Positions 45,616-54,777 of a stretch of DNA of 64,000 nt are shown piece by piece. The notes under the pieces were generated by a model. It was not told where the DNA came from and did no database searches. It saw only the letters and a program-made list of their open reading frames with translations. The stretch's first letter is position 1; every line of letters begins with the position of its first letter. The DNA comes from Hyphomicrobium sp. ghe19 (GTDB lineage Bacteria > Pseudomonadota > Alphaproteobacteria > Rhizobiales > Hyphomicrobiaceae): positions 1,550,001-1,614,000 of the forward strand of contig NZ_LR743509.1 in assembly GCF_902712875.1 (NCBI RefSeq), in the 5' to 3' direction. Both the position numbers and the translations under genes were made by a program.

Positions 45616-45906
45616 ATGACGATCATCAGCAAGCATAGGGTGTTGGCGATGTTGGTCGCCGTTGCACTGCTTGGCGTCTCACCGGTGTACGCGCAGTCCG
45701 TTGAGCAGCAGGAGAAGAACCAGATGAATAATTCGGCGGCTCCTGATGTGCTGCCGGATTCATCGCAGACAGGGCCCAGTCAGTCGATTCCACAACAGGA
45801 AAAGAACCAGATGAACAATTCGGCGTCTCCTGATGTGCTGCCGGATTCTTCGCAGACGGGTCCTAGTCAGTCGATCACCACTGAGGAAAAGAACCAGATC
45901 AAATAA
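45616..45906 (+). CDS. Small secreted protein with tandem 29-residue repeats
   Basis: 96 residues. A clear signal peptide ends at VYAQ (about residue 27). The mature part is two full copies and one partial copy of a 29-residue unit built on QQEKNQMNNSA, then PDVLPDSSQTGPSQS. It is Gln/Asn/Ser-rich and probably unstructured. The GGAG site lies 10 bases before ATG 45616. No family is known to me. It stands alone; role unknown (exported or envelope-associated). Confidence 0.75.
   Translation: MTIISKHRVLAMLVAVALLGVSPVYAQSVEQQEKNQMNNSAAPDVLPDSSQTGPSQSIPQQEKNQMNNSASPDVLPDSSQTGPSQSITTEEKNQIK
45697..45903 (+). repeat. 87-base coding tandem repeat (2.4 copies)
   Basis: Unit one is 45697-45783, unit two 45784-45870, and a partial third is 45871-45903. 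Copies one and two differ mostly at third codon positions, suggesting selection on the protein or an older duplication rather than a recent slippage event. Confidence 0.85.
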
Positions 45907-46149
45907 GCGGGCATCTGAGATCCTCAGCCGAGACGGCTTTTTTCCGGTCCGGGGGCCCTGGAGCGGCAGGATGTCGTCGTCCGAAATTGGGGTCGAAAAC
46001 CTCAATTCAAAATGCTAAATGGCACATCTGACGTTTGCCAGCCGTCGACCTTCCAAGGTGGGTTCGGCAGGCAAGCGGCAGTCTGGGCCTTTCTCACGTG
46101 TTCGTTTGAGGTTGCCCCGGTCAATCGTCGATTTCCATGCGGAGCCACC

Positions 46150-46455
46150 ATGACGGCACGGATCTTCAAGCCCGCCAAGACTGCCATGCAGTCGGGAGAA
46201 GCGCGCACTAAGGAGTGGGTGCTCGAGTTCGGACCGGCGAGCCCGCGCGATATTGATCCGCTGATGGGCTGGACGAGTTCTCGCGATATGCAATCGCAGG
46301 TACGGCTCGAGTTCGACACCAAGGAAGAGGCGATTGCGTATGCGACGCGCGCCGGGCTTGCCTACACGTTGACGGAGCCGAAGCCGCGCAAGCCGATCCG
46401 CAAGGCCTACGCCGATAACTTCCGCTACGGCCGGACGACGAACTGGACGCACTGA
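46150..46455 (+). CDS. NADH dehydrogenase accessory subunit (NDUFS4/ETC complex I subunit family)
   Basis: 101 residues from ATG 46150 with GGAG upstream; the frame open to the left is not coding. It shows the full NDUFS4-like pattern: ARIFKPAKTAMQSG, WVLEFGPASPRDIDPLMGWTSSRDM, VRLEFDTKEEAIAYATRAG and a C-terminal KAYADNFRYGR. In mitochondria this 18-kDa protein stabilises the N module of complex I, and alphaproteobacteria carry it as a lone gene. The rest of the nuo operon is not in the window. Confidence 0.93.
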   Translation: MTARIFKPAKTAMQSGEARTKEWVLEFGPASPRDIDPLMGWTSSRDMQSQVRLEFDTKEEAIAYATRAGLAYTLTEPKPRKPIRKAYADNFRYGRTTNWTH

Positions 46456-46456
46456 T

Positions 46457-46605
46457 GTTTGGCGCCGGCGACTCGCGTTCCGCGAGCCGGCCGCCGGCGC
46501 GGCTTTGTGGCGGCTTCTGAGCTAATCAGATTTTTGGCGTTTTCGACGTTTGGCGCCGGCGATTCCGTTGCGCGGAGTCGGCTGCCTGGCGCGGCTACGT
46601 GGCGG
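46457..46605. repeat. Pair of GC-rich direct repeats with internal hairpins
   Basis: Copy A (46457-46513) and copy B (46548-46605) both start GTTTGGCGCCGGCGA and end GGCGCGGCT-x-x-GTGGCGG, with divergence between. Copy A contains the hairpin CTCGCG-TTC-CGCGAG inside flanking GCGCCGGCG/CGCCGGCGC arms; copy B keeps a weaker version. They fill the space between two convergent genes, so a transcription-stop or REP-like role is possible. Confidence 0.7.
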
Positions 46606-46680
46606 GCGCTCGAACCAATCAACTTTGATGGCGCATGCAACCTGCCTTCGGTGAGCAGGCCGCACGCGCCAACTAAGCTT

Positions 46681-48372
46681 CTAGCCAAATAGTGCGACGG
46701 TTTTCTGCACCGTGATCCAGATTCCCCAGCCGAGCGGGATCAGGACGAGGAGCCAGAACGGCACGGCCTTCGCATCGATGCCGCCCTTGCCGATGCCGAA
46801 CGAGCCGGAGGCTTTGGCGCCGCCCTTCTCATGCAGTTTGGCGCGTTCTTCGGCGATCTCGGCGTCCGTCATGTTCCATTTCGCATTAACCGGACGCACG
46901 AGCAGGTTGGCGATGAAGCCAACGACCAACAGCCCGGCCAGCACGTAGAATATGGGTCCATAGATCTGATCGGCAGGAATGCCCTCAGCTTGCCGGGTGT
47001 CGTGCAGGTAGTTGACGATCACGGGACCCACGATGCCGGCTGTCGACCACGCGGTGAGGAGACGGCCGTGTATGGCGCCGACGAACTGAGTGCCGAACAT
47101 GTCAGCGAGGTAGGCAGGTATCGTCGCAAAGCCGCCGCCGTACATCGACGCAATGATGCAGAAGCAGGCGACGAAGAGCGCCAGCGACTTCCATTCGGCC
47201 GCTTGCGTCGCGAGCGCGTAGAGGGCCGCTCCGAGCACGAAGAAGATGAAGTAAGTCTGCTTCCGGCCGAGCGCGTCCGACGAAGAAGCCCACGCAATTC
47301 GCCCGAAGATGTTGAAGAGCGAGATGAGGCCGACGAATCCGGCCGCGACGCCCGCAGCTTGAGCTGCGAGAGCGGCGTCCTTTTTGACATCGGCGAATGC
47401 AAGTTCGGGGTGACCGATCAAGGCGCCGCCGAAGGTTTCCTGCAACATGGGAGACGCGGCCCCGATGATGCCGATACCGGCCGAAACGTTGAGGCAGAGC
47501 ACCAGCCACAAAAGCCAGAACTGGGGCGTCTTGTGCGCGTTGGCGAGATGGACCTGGTTTGACGTGATCATTGCGTTCGTCGACGCCGGCGGGGCCCAGC
47601 CTTCCGGCTTCCATCCGGCCGGCGGCAGGCGATAGGCAAACGCTCCGATGAGCATGAACACGGCATAGATGGCGGCCATGACGAGGAACGTCTGCCAGAC
47701 GCCGGGATCGCTTGCCGTCTTGAAGTGGCTCATGAGAAGCGTGGCGAGCGGCGAGCCGATCATTGCGCCGCCGCCGAAGCCCATGATGGCGAGGCCAGTT
47801 GCCATGCCGCGACGGTCGGGGAACCATTTGATCAGCGTCGATACCGGCGAGATGTAACCCAGTCCGAGGCCGACGCCGCCGATGACGCCGGCGCCGAGCC
47901 ACATCAGCCACAGCTGATGCTGGTGGACGCCGAAGGCGGAAATGACGAGACCGCCGCACCAGCAGATTGCCGCGACGACGCCTGCTTTGCGCGGGCCCGC
48001 CCGTTCAAGCCACCCGCCCCAGATAGCGGCGGAGACGCCGAGCAGGACGAAGAAGAATGTGAACATCCAGCCGAGATCGAACTGGCTCCAATTGCAGTCG
48101 GTGGCGGAGAGGGCTTTGAGCGTGCCTGCCGCCTTCTCGCTGAAGGTGACTGCACCGGCGGAGCATTCCGGGAGAGGTTTGCCGTCGGCGCCGAGGAGCG
48201 CTGATTGCAGCGGCTTCCAAAAAACCGAGAAGCCGTAGGCCATGCCGATGCAGAGATGGATGGCCAGAGCCGCTGGCGGGACGAGCCAGCGATTGAAGCC
48301 GGCCTTCGCGACGATACGTTCTCGATCAAGCAAACCGGGAGCGGACGCATCCGCCGGGCTCGTTACTGTCAT
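46681..48372 (-). CDS. OFA-family MFS transporter (oxalate/formate antiporter-like)
   Basis: 563 residues from ATG 48372 after GGGGGAA. Twelve hydrophobic segments in the MFS arrangement: NRWLVPPAALAIHLCIGMAYGFSVFWKPL at the start is typical of the OFA group, as are GVGLGLGYISPVSTLIKWFPDRRGMATG and the paired GFGGGAMIGSP. An extra hydrophilic loop lies at residues ~60-90 and another before the last pair of helices. OFA members exchange oxalate, formate or related small carboxylates. No oxalate-degrading genes are adjacent, so the substrate is open. Confidence 0.88.
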   Translation of the reverse strand: MTVTSPADASAPGLLDRERIVAKAGFNRWLVPPAALAIHLCIGMAYGFSVFWKPLQSALLGADGKPLPECSAGAVTFSEKAAGTLKALSATDCNWSQFDLGWMFTFFFVLLGVSAAIWGGWLERAGPRKAGVVAAICWCGGLVISAFGVHQHQLWLMWLGAGVIGGVGLGLGYISPVSTLIKWFPDRRGMATGLAIMGFGGGAMIGSPLATLLMSHFKTASDPGVWQTFLVMAAIYAVFMLIGAFAYRLPPAGWKPEGWAPPASTNAMITSNQVHLANAHKTPQFWLLWLVLCLNVSAGIGIIGAASPMLQETFGGALIGHPELAFADVKKDAALAAQAAGVAAGFVGLISLFNIFGRIAWASSSDALGRKQTYFIFFVLGAALYALATQAAEWKSLALFVACFCIIASMYGGGFATIPAYLADMFGTQFVGAIHGRLLTAWSTAGIVGPVIVNYLHDTRQAEGIPADQIYGPIFYVLAGLLVVGFIANLLVRPVNAKWNMTDAEIAEERAKLHEKGGAKASGSFGIGKGGIDAKAVPFWLLVLIPLGWGIWITVQKTVALFG

Positions 48373-48630
48373 CGTTGTTCCCCCAAAATTATACGGCAGT
48401 TCGTCGCTTCTTTTTTTGCCGCCTTTTTTGCATGGGGGGCGCGACACAATCAACACGGGTCGCGTGCTATTGTGCAAGCCGGAGGCTGAATCTTGTCCGT
48501 TATGACAGCGTTTTGCCGTGGCCCTGATGGTAGAGGGCGGTCGGTCAAGGTGTGGTCAACATCGTGGCCCTCGTCAAAGGCCGTTGCGGATCAGAAAAAA
48601 TTCGCTACAAAACCCGGAATTCGCCGCGGC

Positions 48631-48704
48631 GCGGGTGTAGCTCAATGGTAGAGCAGCAGCCTTCCAAGCTGAATACGTGGGTTCGATTCCCATCACCCGC
48701 TCCA
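48631..48704 (+). tRNA. tRNA-Gly(TCC)
   Basis: 74 bases including an encoded CCA. The acceptor strand GCGGGTG pairs with CACCCGC, the D arm is CTCAATGGTAGAG, the anticodon loop is CTTCCAA with anticodon TCC, and the T arm is GTGGGTTCGATTCCCAT. It reads Gly codons ending in A or G. Confidence 0.96.
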
Positions 48705-48855
48705 ACATCGCCAACATTCTTTCACAAATTCAAAGGCGTATGAGAACCTCAGCTGTTTCGCGGGGCGTCGCGCAAGTGACTACCAAGCTCGCGAAACGCA
48801 GAGTACAAGACTTTGGGTACGCCTGAGACTTGAGGCGCGGCTTTCAGAGGGTGAC

Positions 48856-49173
48856 ATGGCCAAGTGGCGTCGTCGCAGTCAATCCGTCGGTTCGGCCGAG
48901 CGGCGTCCCGTTGCTCTCGACGTTTCCCGCTTCATGAAACTCTGCGCAATGCTCGCCTCTCCCAATGAAGGCGAGCGGTCGTCGGCGGCGTTGAAGGCTT
49001 CGGAAATGTTGCAGGCTGCCGACCTGACCTGGGAAGACGTCATCAAGGATTCGAAAGCACTCGCAGAGCATTTGACGCTCACAAAGAGCGACAACGAGGA
49101 AGCGCGCGCTCACCGGTTCTGGAAGACGAAAGGTTCGCCCGACCACGCACGCGCGCAATCCGACGCCACGTGA
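48856..49173 (+). CDS. Hypothetical protein with DUF2786-like helix
   Basis: 105 residues; ATG preceded by GAGGGTGAC. The central stretch (about residues 25-60, FMKLCAMLASPNEGERSSAALKASEMLQAADLTWEDVI) resembles the DUF2786 core, a short helical motif of unknown biochemical role found in phage and chromosomal proteins. The ends are basic (WRRRSQSV) and hydrophilic. Follows tRNA-Gly by about 150 bases. Function not known. Confidence 0.7.
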   Translation: MAKWRRRSQSVGSAERRPVALDVSRFMKLCAMLASPNEGERSSAALKASEMLQAADLTWEDVIKDSKALAEHLTLTKSDNEEARAHRFWKTKGSPDHARAQSDAT

Positions 49174-49247
49174 TCGCGCCGGCTGGCGCCGGCCAGATTT
49201 CCTAATTCGTTCGTCGCTGCGACGTCGTGGATTGGGCGCCGCGGTTT

Positions 49248-49529
49248 TTATCTCTCGACTTCGAATCCGCGGATCGCCCAGGCGGCGGCCAAGCCGAATA
49301 GCCAAAGCGCAATCGGCGGGGCGAAGAGCAATATCGGGACTTCGATGAAATCGCCCCTCGTGCTCAGGCTGCCTTGGACGCCTTCGAGTATAAGGTAGAT
49401 CGTCCATCCCATGATCCAGCCTGCCGAGATCAGCATCCAGACTCGAAACAGGCCGCGTCTCCAGTTGACGGACACGGATTCGGCCTTGAAATCCGACGCG
49501 ACCCGGCGAGGAATTCCAAAGTTCGGCAT
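49248..49529 (-). CDS. Small two-helix membrane protein
   Basis: 93 residues from ATG 49529, which has a near-perfect AGGAGGG site; reading from further upstream adds meaningless sequence. Two transmembrane segments (about residues 30-50, WMLISAGWIMGWTIYLI, and 62-88, LLFAPPIALWLFGLAAAWAI) with Arg-rich flanks. Similar small proteins are common in Rhizobiales, but none has a clear role. Convergent with its left neighbour. Confidence 0.7.
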   Translation of the reverse strand: MPNFGIPRRVASDFKAESVSVNWRRGLFRVWMLISAGWIMGWTIYLILEGVQGSLSTRGDFIEVPILLFAPPIALWLFGLAAAWAIRGFEVER

Positions 49530-49762
49530 ACCACCCTCCTGGTTTCGAAAGGACGAGCCAGCGGCTTTGTTCTTTCGAAGCAATCCGGCCCATTCAGGCG
49601 CCTGATGTTGTCATCATCTGAGAGAGAACTCGGCCGCCCACGCGAGGCTAGCATGGCGGAGAAAGCGGCGCACGCCCCTTCAGAAGCGAGGAGGTATGTG
49701 GCGGCGGGGGGTGCCCATGTCGCCACTCTCGGCCAATCAAGCCGGGCGATCAATTCGTCCGA

Positions 49763-50530
49763 TCAACTCCTGGCCGGACAGCCGAAATAAGACGCGTCAA
49801 TCGGCGGCCGCTCGGATTTGCCTCGCTCTATGATCGCGGCAAGGTCTTCGACCATCCAGGTGAAAAGCTCGCGTCCCTGTTCGACGTTCGCGAGGCTCGG
49901 TTTTCCCGTGACGCCGTTGAGACTCGTTCTGTTCACCGGGTGTGAAAAGACGAGGCCGTCTGTGCGATCTGGATCATCCGAGCTTGCGATCAAATCGGGC
50001 CTCGCGATTTCGGGAGCCGCCGCGAGCATGAGCGACGTCTCGGCGGCGTTCGCGTGCCAGTCGTCACCGTCAGCAAAATGCGCGGCGCGCACCCGGTCGC
50101 TGATCGTCGCCGTGTTGATGAGCGCGATCATCATATCGTCGTGCTCGGCTCGAAGCATTTCCAGAGCGCATCTGAGCGGCGCGGCGTTCGTCACGTGACT
50201 GTTGACGATGAAGAGCCGCAGCACGCCGCTGTGATAGGCCCAGTCGCCGATCTCCTTCACGATATTGATCAGCGTTATCGGCTGAAGGGCGATCGTACCG
50301 GGCCAGCGGCGGCTATGACCGATGGAGCAACCGTAGGGCAGAACGGGGAGCATCGGAACGCTCGTCCGCTCTGCAACTTTCTGGCAGAGACGGTCCGCCA
50401 AAACGTAGTCCATGCCTGTGCCGAGATGCGGTCCGTGCTGCTCGGTCGCGCCTACGGGTAGAATTGCCGCGTGGCTGGCATTCGCCAAGTCGCCCGGCAA
50501 TTCGGTCCAGGTTCTTTCCGCCCAATTCAT
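49763..50530 (-). CDS. Creatininase-family amidohydrolase
   Basis: 255 residues. The creatininase fold is marked by LPVGATEQHGPHLGTGMDYVLA (Glu-Gln-His-Gly-Pro-His) and a late HANAAETSLML motif with Glu. Between them, the usual NGHGGN reads NSHVTN, and GCSIGHSRRWPG replaces the common metal-loop sequence, so the metal site is modified. Relatives open cyclic amides (creatinine, formamide-type compounds) or act in cofactor maturation. It follows glnT by 10 bases in an operon with an ABC importer, suggesting action on an imported nitrogen compound. Confidence 0.8.
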   Translation of the reverse strand: MNWAERTWTELPGDLANASHAAILPVGATEQHGPHLGTGMDYVLADRLCQKVAERTSVPMLPVLPYGCSIGHSRRWPGTIALQPITLINIVKEIGDWAYHSGVLRLFIVNSHVTNAAPLRCALEMLRAEHDDMMIALINTATISDRVRAAHFADGDDWHANAAETSLMLAAAPEIARPDLIASSDDPDRTDGLVFSHPVNRTSLNGVTGKPSLANVEQGRELFTWMVEDLAAIIERGKSERPPIDASYFGCPARS

Positions 50531-50540
50531 CGGCGCGCCT

Positions 50541-51902
50541 TCAGTAGAACTTCAGGTAGCGGGCGCGTTCCCAGTCGGAGACGTGATTGAGGTAGCTCAG
50601 CCACTCGTCACGCTTGTAGTCGACCCACGTCTTCTTCATCGCGGCGCCGAACACGGCTTCGCTCAATGGATCGGCGTCGAAGGCGGAGACCGCTTCGTCG
50701 AGCGTGCGCGGGAGATGATGGATGCCCATCGCTTTGAGTTCGGCTTCGCTCTTGAGATACATGTTTTCGGTGTGCGGATCGCCCGGATCCATTTCGTTCG
50801 TGATGCCTTCCAGACCCGCAGCGAGGACGAGCGCGGCACCGAGATAGGGATTGCAGGCGCTGTCTGCGGCCCGCAACTCGACGCGGCCGCCGCCCTGCGG
50901 AATGCGCAGCGTGTTGGTGCGGTTGTTGTTGCCGTAGCAGGCCCAAACCGGCGCCCATGTGAAGCCCGACATCGAACCCTTCAAGACGAGGCGCTTGTAG
51001 CTGTTCACGGTCGGCGCAACGACGGCGCAGATCGCGGGGAGATGTTTCATGACGCCGGCGAGGAACTGATAGCCGAGCTTGGAAAGGCCGCAGCCGCGCG
51101 GATCGGCCGGATCTGCGAACAGGTTCTTGCCCGTCTTCTTATCCGAGAGCGACATGTTGAAATGCGCGCCGCTGCCTGCGCGGTCCGCGTAGGGCTTCGG
51201 CATGAAGGTTGCGAAGCCGCCGTGCTTGCGGGCGATCTCGTGGGCCATGAGACGGAAGAACACGAACTTGTCCGCCATCGAGAGCGCATCGAAATAGCGG
51301 AAGTCGATTTCGAACTGTCCGATGCCGTCTTCGTGGTCGAAGCTGTAGACGTCCCAGCCGAGGCCGTTCATGGCGTCGACGAGTTCGCCGATCCAATCCA
51401 TGTTGTCGAGCGTGCGCGTGACGTCGTAGGCGGGCTTTTCGAGATGCTTGCGATCCGATAGCGGCTTGAACCCGAGCGCTGGGTCGTCTTTCAGCACAAA
51501 GAATTCGGCTTCCATGCCGAGGTTCATGCCGTATCCCATGGCGTCGGCTTTTGCGAGCGCGCGCTTCAGGATATTGCGGCTGCACGCTTCGAAGGGTTGG
51601 CCCCGGCACCAGAGGTCGCTTGCGAACCAGGCAATGTCGTCCTTCCAGGGAAGGACGGTGCACGAGGCGGCGTCGGGGTGGGCTGCCACTTCTTCGTCGC
51701 TCACATCCTGCGGGATGCCTTCGAGAGCGGCGCCCGTGCATAGCTCCGATCCGCCGAGCATCCGGTCGAGGTGCGATACCGGCACAGCCTTGCCCTTCGA
51801 CACGCCATGCATGTCGACGTAGCTGGCGAGCAGATATTTCACGCCTTTCGATACGAGCTGATCTTCAAGCGGCGTGCGCCCTTTGTTGACGACGGCGTCC
51901 AT
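50541..51902 (-). CDS. glnT: Type III glutamine synthetase / gamma-glutamylmethylamide synthetase-like
   Basis: 453 residues from ATG 51902 (GGAGACGATAAGAAA upstream); the frame is open further but not coding. All GS motifs are present: YVDMHGVSKGKAVP, GMEAEFFVL, GQFEIDFRY (Mg site), GSGAHFNMS, APTVNSYKRL, GNNNRTNTLRIP and ELRAADSACNPYL. From memory it is close to GMAS of methylotrophs and to GlnT, which use ammonia or methylamine with glutamate and ATP. Neighbouring importer and amidohydrolase genes suggest assimilation of nitrogen from a small amine or amide. Ammonia versus methylamine cannot be decided here. Confidence 0.88.
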   Translation of the reverse strand: MDAVVNKGRTPLEDQLVSKGVKYLLASYVDMHGVSKGKAVPVSHLDRMLGGSELCTGAALEGIPQDVSDEEVAAHPDAASCTVLPWKDDIAWFASDLWCRGQPFEACSRNILKRALAKADAMGYGMNLGMEAEFFVLKDDPALGFKPLSDRKHLEKPAYDVTRTLDNMDWIGELVDAMNGLGWDVYSFDHEDGIGQFEIDFRYFDALSMADKFVFFRLMAHEIARKHGGFATFMPKPYADRAGSGAHFNMSLSDKKTGKNLFADPADPRGCGLSKLGYQFLAGVMKHLPAICAVVAPTVNSYKRLVLKGSMSGFTWAPVWACYGNNNRTNTLRIPQGGGRVELRAADSACNPYLGAALVLAAGLEGITNEMDPGDPHTENMYLKSEAELKAMGIHHLPRTLDEAVSAFDADPLSEAVFGAAMKKTWVDYKRDEWLSYLNHVSDWERARYLKFY

Positions 51903-52011
51903 TTTCTTATCGTCTCCGATGTTCGTTTTGGCTTTGAGGGGCGTGTCGAGCCGGCGCGGCAAAGCCGATGGCCATACGTAAGTCGCGCCGGTTCGTTCGT
52001 TTGATCGTTCG

Positions 52012-53022
52012 TTATTTCGCGGCGACGAGGGCGCTGACGAATTTCGCGTCGAAGGTGTCCTCGACCTTCGGCGCCGCCTTGATCTGGTTGCGCTTGATGA
52101 GCACGTCAGCGATCAACTTGCCCGACGTGAAGAGCGATTTTGCATCGTCGCGCGGAGCGAAGTATCCGGCCATCTCGGCGACCGGAATATTATAAGCGCC
52201 CTTCGCCTGTTCCTTCACGTCATCGACCGATGTCGAGAAGTATTTCGCAACGATCGCGTAGGCTTCGTCGGGATGCTCCTTGAGAAACGCCATTCCGTCG
52301 ATGTAGCCCTTGATCACGGCATCGACGGTCTTCGGATTTTTGTCGATGTAGTCGGCCGAGAAGTAGAGGACGTCGGTGATCAGACCGGGAGCGGACGCCG
52401 ACGTGTAGAGCGCGTGATAGCCGCCGTTGGCGTCGAGCTTCAAAATTTTGCTGACGTTGGGTTCGTAGGTCGCTCCCGCAACCGCGCCGCCGATCAAGGC
52501 CGCGGCAACGCTTTCGGGTGTCGTGTCGAGGCCTTCGACATCGGCTTCGGTCAAGCCCGCCTGCTGCAAGGCATAAGCGACGAGAAGGTTGTCGCACGTT
52601 GCAAATGGGTAGGCGACTTTCTTACCCTTGAGGTCGGCCAACGACTTGATCGACTTCTCGGCGAGGATTGCATCGGCGCCGTTGGAATAGTCGATCGGCA
52701 TCACGACGCGATAGGCGTTGCCGTTGGCGACGAGATTGATCACCTGATCGTAGGTGTACATCGCGCCTTGAATGCCGCCGCTCTGAAGCGCGGCCGGAAT
52801 GAGTGCGGGGTCGGCGAAGTCCTTGAGAGCGACTTTGATGCCGTATTTCTCGAACATGTTCTTTTCGGCGGCGACGTAGAATGGCGCATAGCCGATCCAA
52901 GCGACCGTCGCGAGGTTGACCTCTTCGGCGCGGGCCGAACTCGCGTGCATGGACGCCATTCCGGCCAACGCCAATGCGCTGCCTATTCCAACAGTCCGTA
53001 GCCGTGACAAAAGCCTACGCAT
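52012..53022 (-). CDS. ABC transporter periplasmic binding protein (SsuA/NMT1-like)
   Basis: 336 residues with a signal peptide ending SSARA (about residue 29). The NMT1/THI5-like pattern is visible: VAWIGYAPFYVAAEKNMFEKYGIKV at the start, then SIKSLADLKGKKVAYPFATCDNLLVAYALQQAGL in the middle. Binding proteins of this class pick up taurine, sulfonates, nitrate, pyrimidine precursors or thiamine precursors. It is followed by glnT downstream and preceded by the ATPase and permease, an unbroken leftward operon. Confidence 0.88.
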   Translation of the reverse strand: MRRLLSRLRTVGIGSALALAGMASMHASSARAEEVNLATVAWIGYAPFYVAAEKNMFEKYGIKVALKDFADPALIPAALQSGGIQGAMYTYDQVINLVANGNAYRVVMPIDYSNGADAILAEKSIKSLADLKGKKVAYPFATCDNLLVAYALQQAGLTEADVEGLDTTPESVAAALIGGAVAGATYEPNVSKILKLDANGGYHALYTSASAPGLITDVLYFSADYIDKNPKTVDAVIKGYIDGMAFLKEHPDEAYAIVAKYFSTSVDDVKEQAKGAYNIPVAEMAGYFAPRDDAKSLFTSGKLIADVLIKRNQIKAAPKVEDTFDAKFVSALVAAK

Positions 53023-53057
53023 GGTCTCTGATACTCCTCCGTTAAGGCCGCCGGGCG

Positions 53058-53888
53058 TCATGCACCGGCTTCCACGCTTCGCGATGCAGACCTGTCGAGC
53101 GACAGGCCAACCGTCTCGCGGATCCGGTCCATCACGGTCCGCTTGAGCTTGAGAAACTTGGGGTCGACGCGCATGTCCGCGTCGCGCTTGTCCGGCAGCG
53201 GCACGTCATAGATCGTGTCGATCCGGCCGGGATGCGGTGACATGAGCACCACTTGCGTGCCGAGATAGAGAGCTTCCTCGACGTCGTGGGTCACGAACAT
53301 GATCGTCGTGCCCTCCTGCTCGACGACGTCCAGTACGAGATCCTGCATGACCTCGCGGGTCTGCGCATCGAGCGCACCGAACGGTTCGTCCATCAGTATG
53401 ATCGACGGCTTCGACATGAGCGCGCGCGCGATCGCGATGCGCTGACGCATGCCGCCCGAAAGTTGCGAGGGATAAAGATCCTGGGATGCGGATAGGCCGA
53501 CGAGCGAGATGAGCGACGCCGCGCGCTTTTCTTCAGCGTCGCGCTCGAGCGCGAGATTGTCGTATTTATTGGCGCCGAGACGGCGGCTGAAAAGGACATT
53601 CTGTTCAACCGTCAGCCACGGGAAGAGGCTGTAGTCCTGAAACACCATGGCGCGATCGACGCCCGGGCCGTCAATCTCTTTGCCGCCGACGAGAACGATG
53701 CCGTCATCGGCGGACTCGAGGCCCGCAACGATCCTCAGGAGCGTTGATTTTCCGCAGCCCGACGCGCCGACGATCGTGACGAACGTTCCGGCTGCTATCG
53801 ACAGGCTCACGTCGTCGAGGACGAGGTTGCGGCCTCGCTTTCCGTCGAAGCTTTTGAAGACGTGCTTGATCTCGATGGCGTTGGTCAT
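53058..53888 (-). CDS. ABC transporter ATP-binding protein (SsuB/TauB-like)
   Basis: 276 residues with Walker A GASGCGKSTLL, Q-loop (VFQDYSLFPWLTVEQN), signature LSGGMRQR, Walker B IILMDEPFGALD and the H-loop His in FVTHDVEEAL. Typical of nitrate/sulfonate/taurine importers. It starts 4 bases after the permease stop and is followed by the binding-protein gene after about 35 bases. Confidence 0.95.
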   Translation of the reverse strand: MTNAIEIKHVFKSFDGKRGRNLVLDDVSLSIAAGTFVTIVGASGCGKSTLLRIVAGLESADDGIVLVGGKEIDGPGVDRAMVFQDYSLFPWLTVEQNVLFSRRLGANKYDNLALERDAEEKRAASLISLVGLSASQDLYPSQLSGGMRQRIAIARALMSKPSIILMDEPFGALDAQTREVMQDLVLDVVEQEGTTIMFVTHDVEEALYLGTQVVLMSPHPGRIDTIYDVPLPDKRDADMRVDPKFLKLKRTVMDRIRETVGLSLDRSASRSVEAGA

Positions 53889-53892
53889 TCGC

Positions 53893-54777
53893 CTATTGCC
53901 TCCGCAGGTAAGGGAAGAGAGCGTGGTGGAGGGCGCGGAGAAGCTGATCCTGGATCAGGCCGAGAAAGCCGATGACGATCAGGCCTGCAAAGATCTTGTC
54001 CGTTTGCAGAAAGCGTTGGGCCTTGAGCACCGCGTAGCCGAGGCCGGAGTTGGCGGCGACGATTTCGGCGACCACCAGATACGTCCACGCCCATCCAAGG
54101 GTGATGCGGCAGGTCGTCAGAAGTGCCGGTGCGGCGGAGGGCAAGATGACCTTGTACAGAATTTCCCGCCGCGTGCCGCCCATCGTCTGGGCCGCCTCTA
54201 TCTGCTGCATCGGCACTTTGCGAACGTCATCGGCAAACATCAGCACCATTTGGAAGAAGGTGCCGACGAAGATGATTGCGATTTTCGAATTCTCGCCGAC
54301 GCCGCACCACAGCATCATCAGTGGAACGAATGCGACGGCCGGCATGTACCGGATGAAATCCATGGCCGGTTCGAGGAACGCTTCGGCCGGTTTGAACGTG
54401 CCGGCAACGAGCCCGAGCGGAAGCGCGACAAGGAGAGATGCGAGAAAGCCGAGCGAAACGCGTTGGACACTGATCGTGAGATCGCCGGCGAATCCTTCAT
54501 TCGCGATCCACGACCAGAAGCGCTTGAGAACGTCGAGCGGCCCCGGCATGAACATTTTCGGCACGATGCCGGCTTCGTTGACGAATGCCCATAAAAGGAT
54601 CGGCGTGGCAACGCCGAGGAAAGCGTAAAGCGCATATTGGCGGCTCGTCAGTGTGCCGCGCAGAGACCACTGACGCTTTGCTCTGGAGCGTTCGCTTGCA
54701 ACCTTGGTTGCCGGCTGGGCTTCAAGTTTCAGAGGCGAAGCATCCATCCAAATTGTCCGTGTCGTTGAAACGCTCAT
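53893..54777 (-). CDS. ABC transporter permease (SsuC/TauC-like)
   Basis: 294 residues from ATG 54777 (ATG 54775 region, weak ribosome site; 54816 is the longer alternative). Six helices; the EAA motif is seen in QIEAAQTMGGTRREILYKVILPSAAP. The early WAFVNEAGIVPKMFMPGP and the long first loop are typical of the nitrate/sulfonate permease group. First gene of the leftward transporter operon; the divergent TetR gene is about 225 bases away. Confidence 0.92.
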   Translation of the reverse strand: MSVSTTRTIWMDASPLKLEAQPATKVASERSRAKRQWSLRGTLTSRQYALYAFLGVATPILLWAFVNEAGIVPKMFMPGPLDVLKRFWSWIANEGFAGDLTISVQRVSLGFLASLLVALPLGLVAGTFKPAEAFLEPAMDFIRYMPAVAFVPLMMLWCGVGENSKIAIIFVGTFFQMVLMFADDVRKVPMQQIEAAQTMGGTRREILYKVILPSAAPALLTTCRITLGWAWTYLVVAEIVAANSGLGYAVLKAQRFLQTDKIFAGLIVIGFLGLIQDQLLRALHHALFPYLRRQ

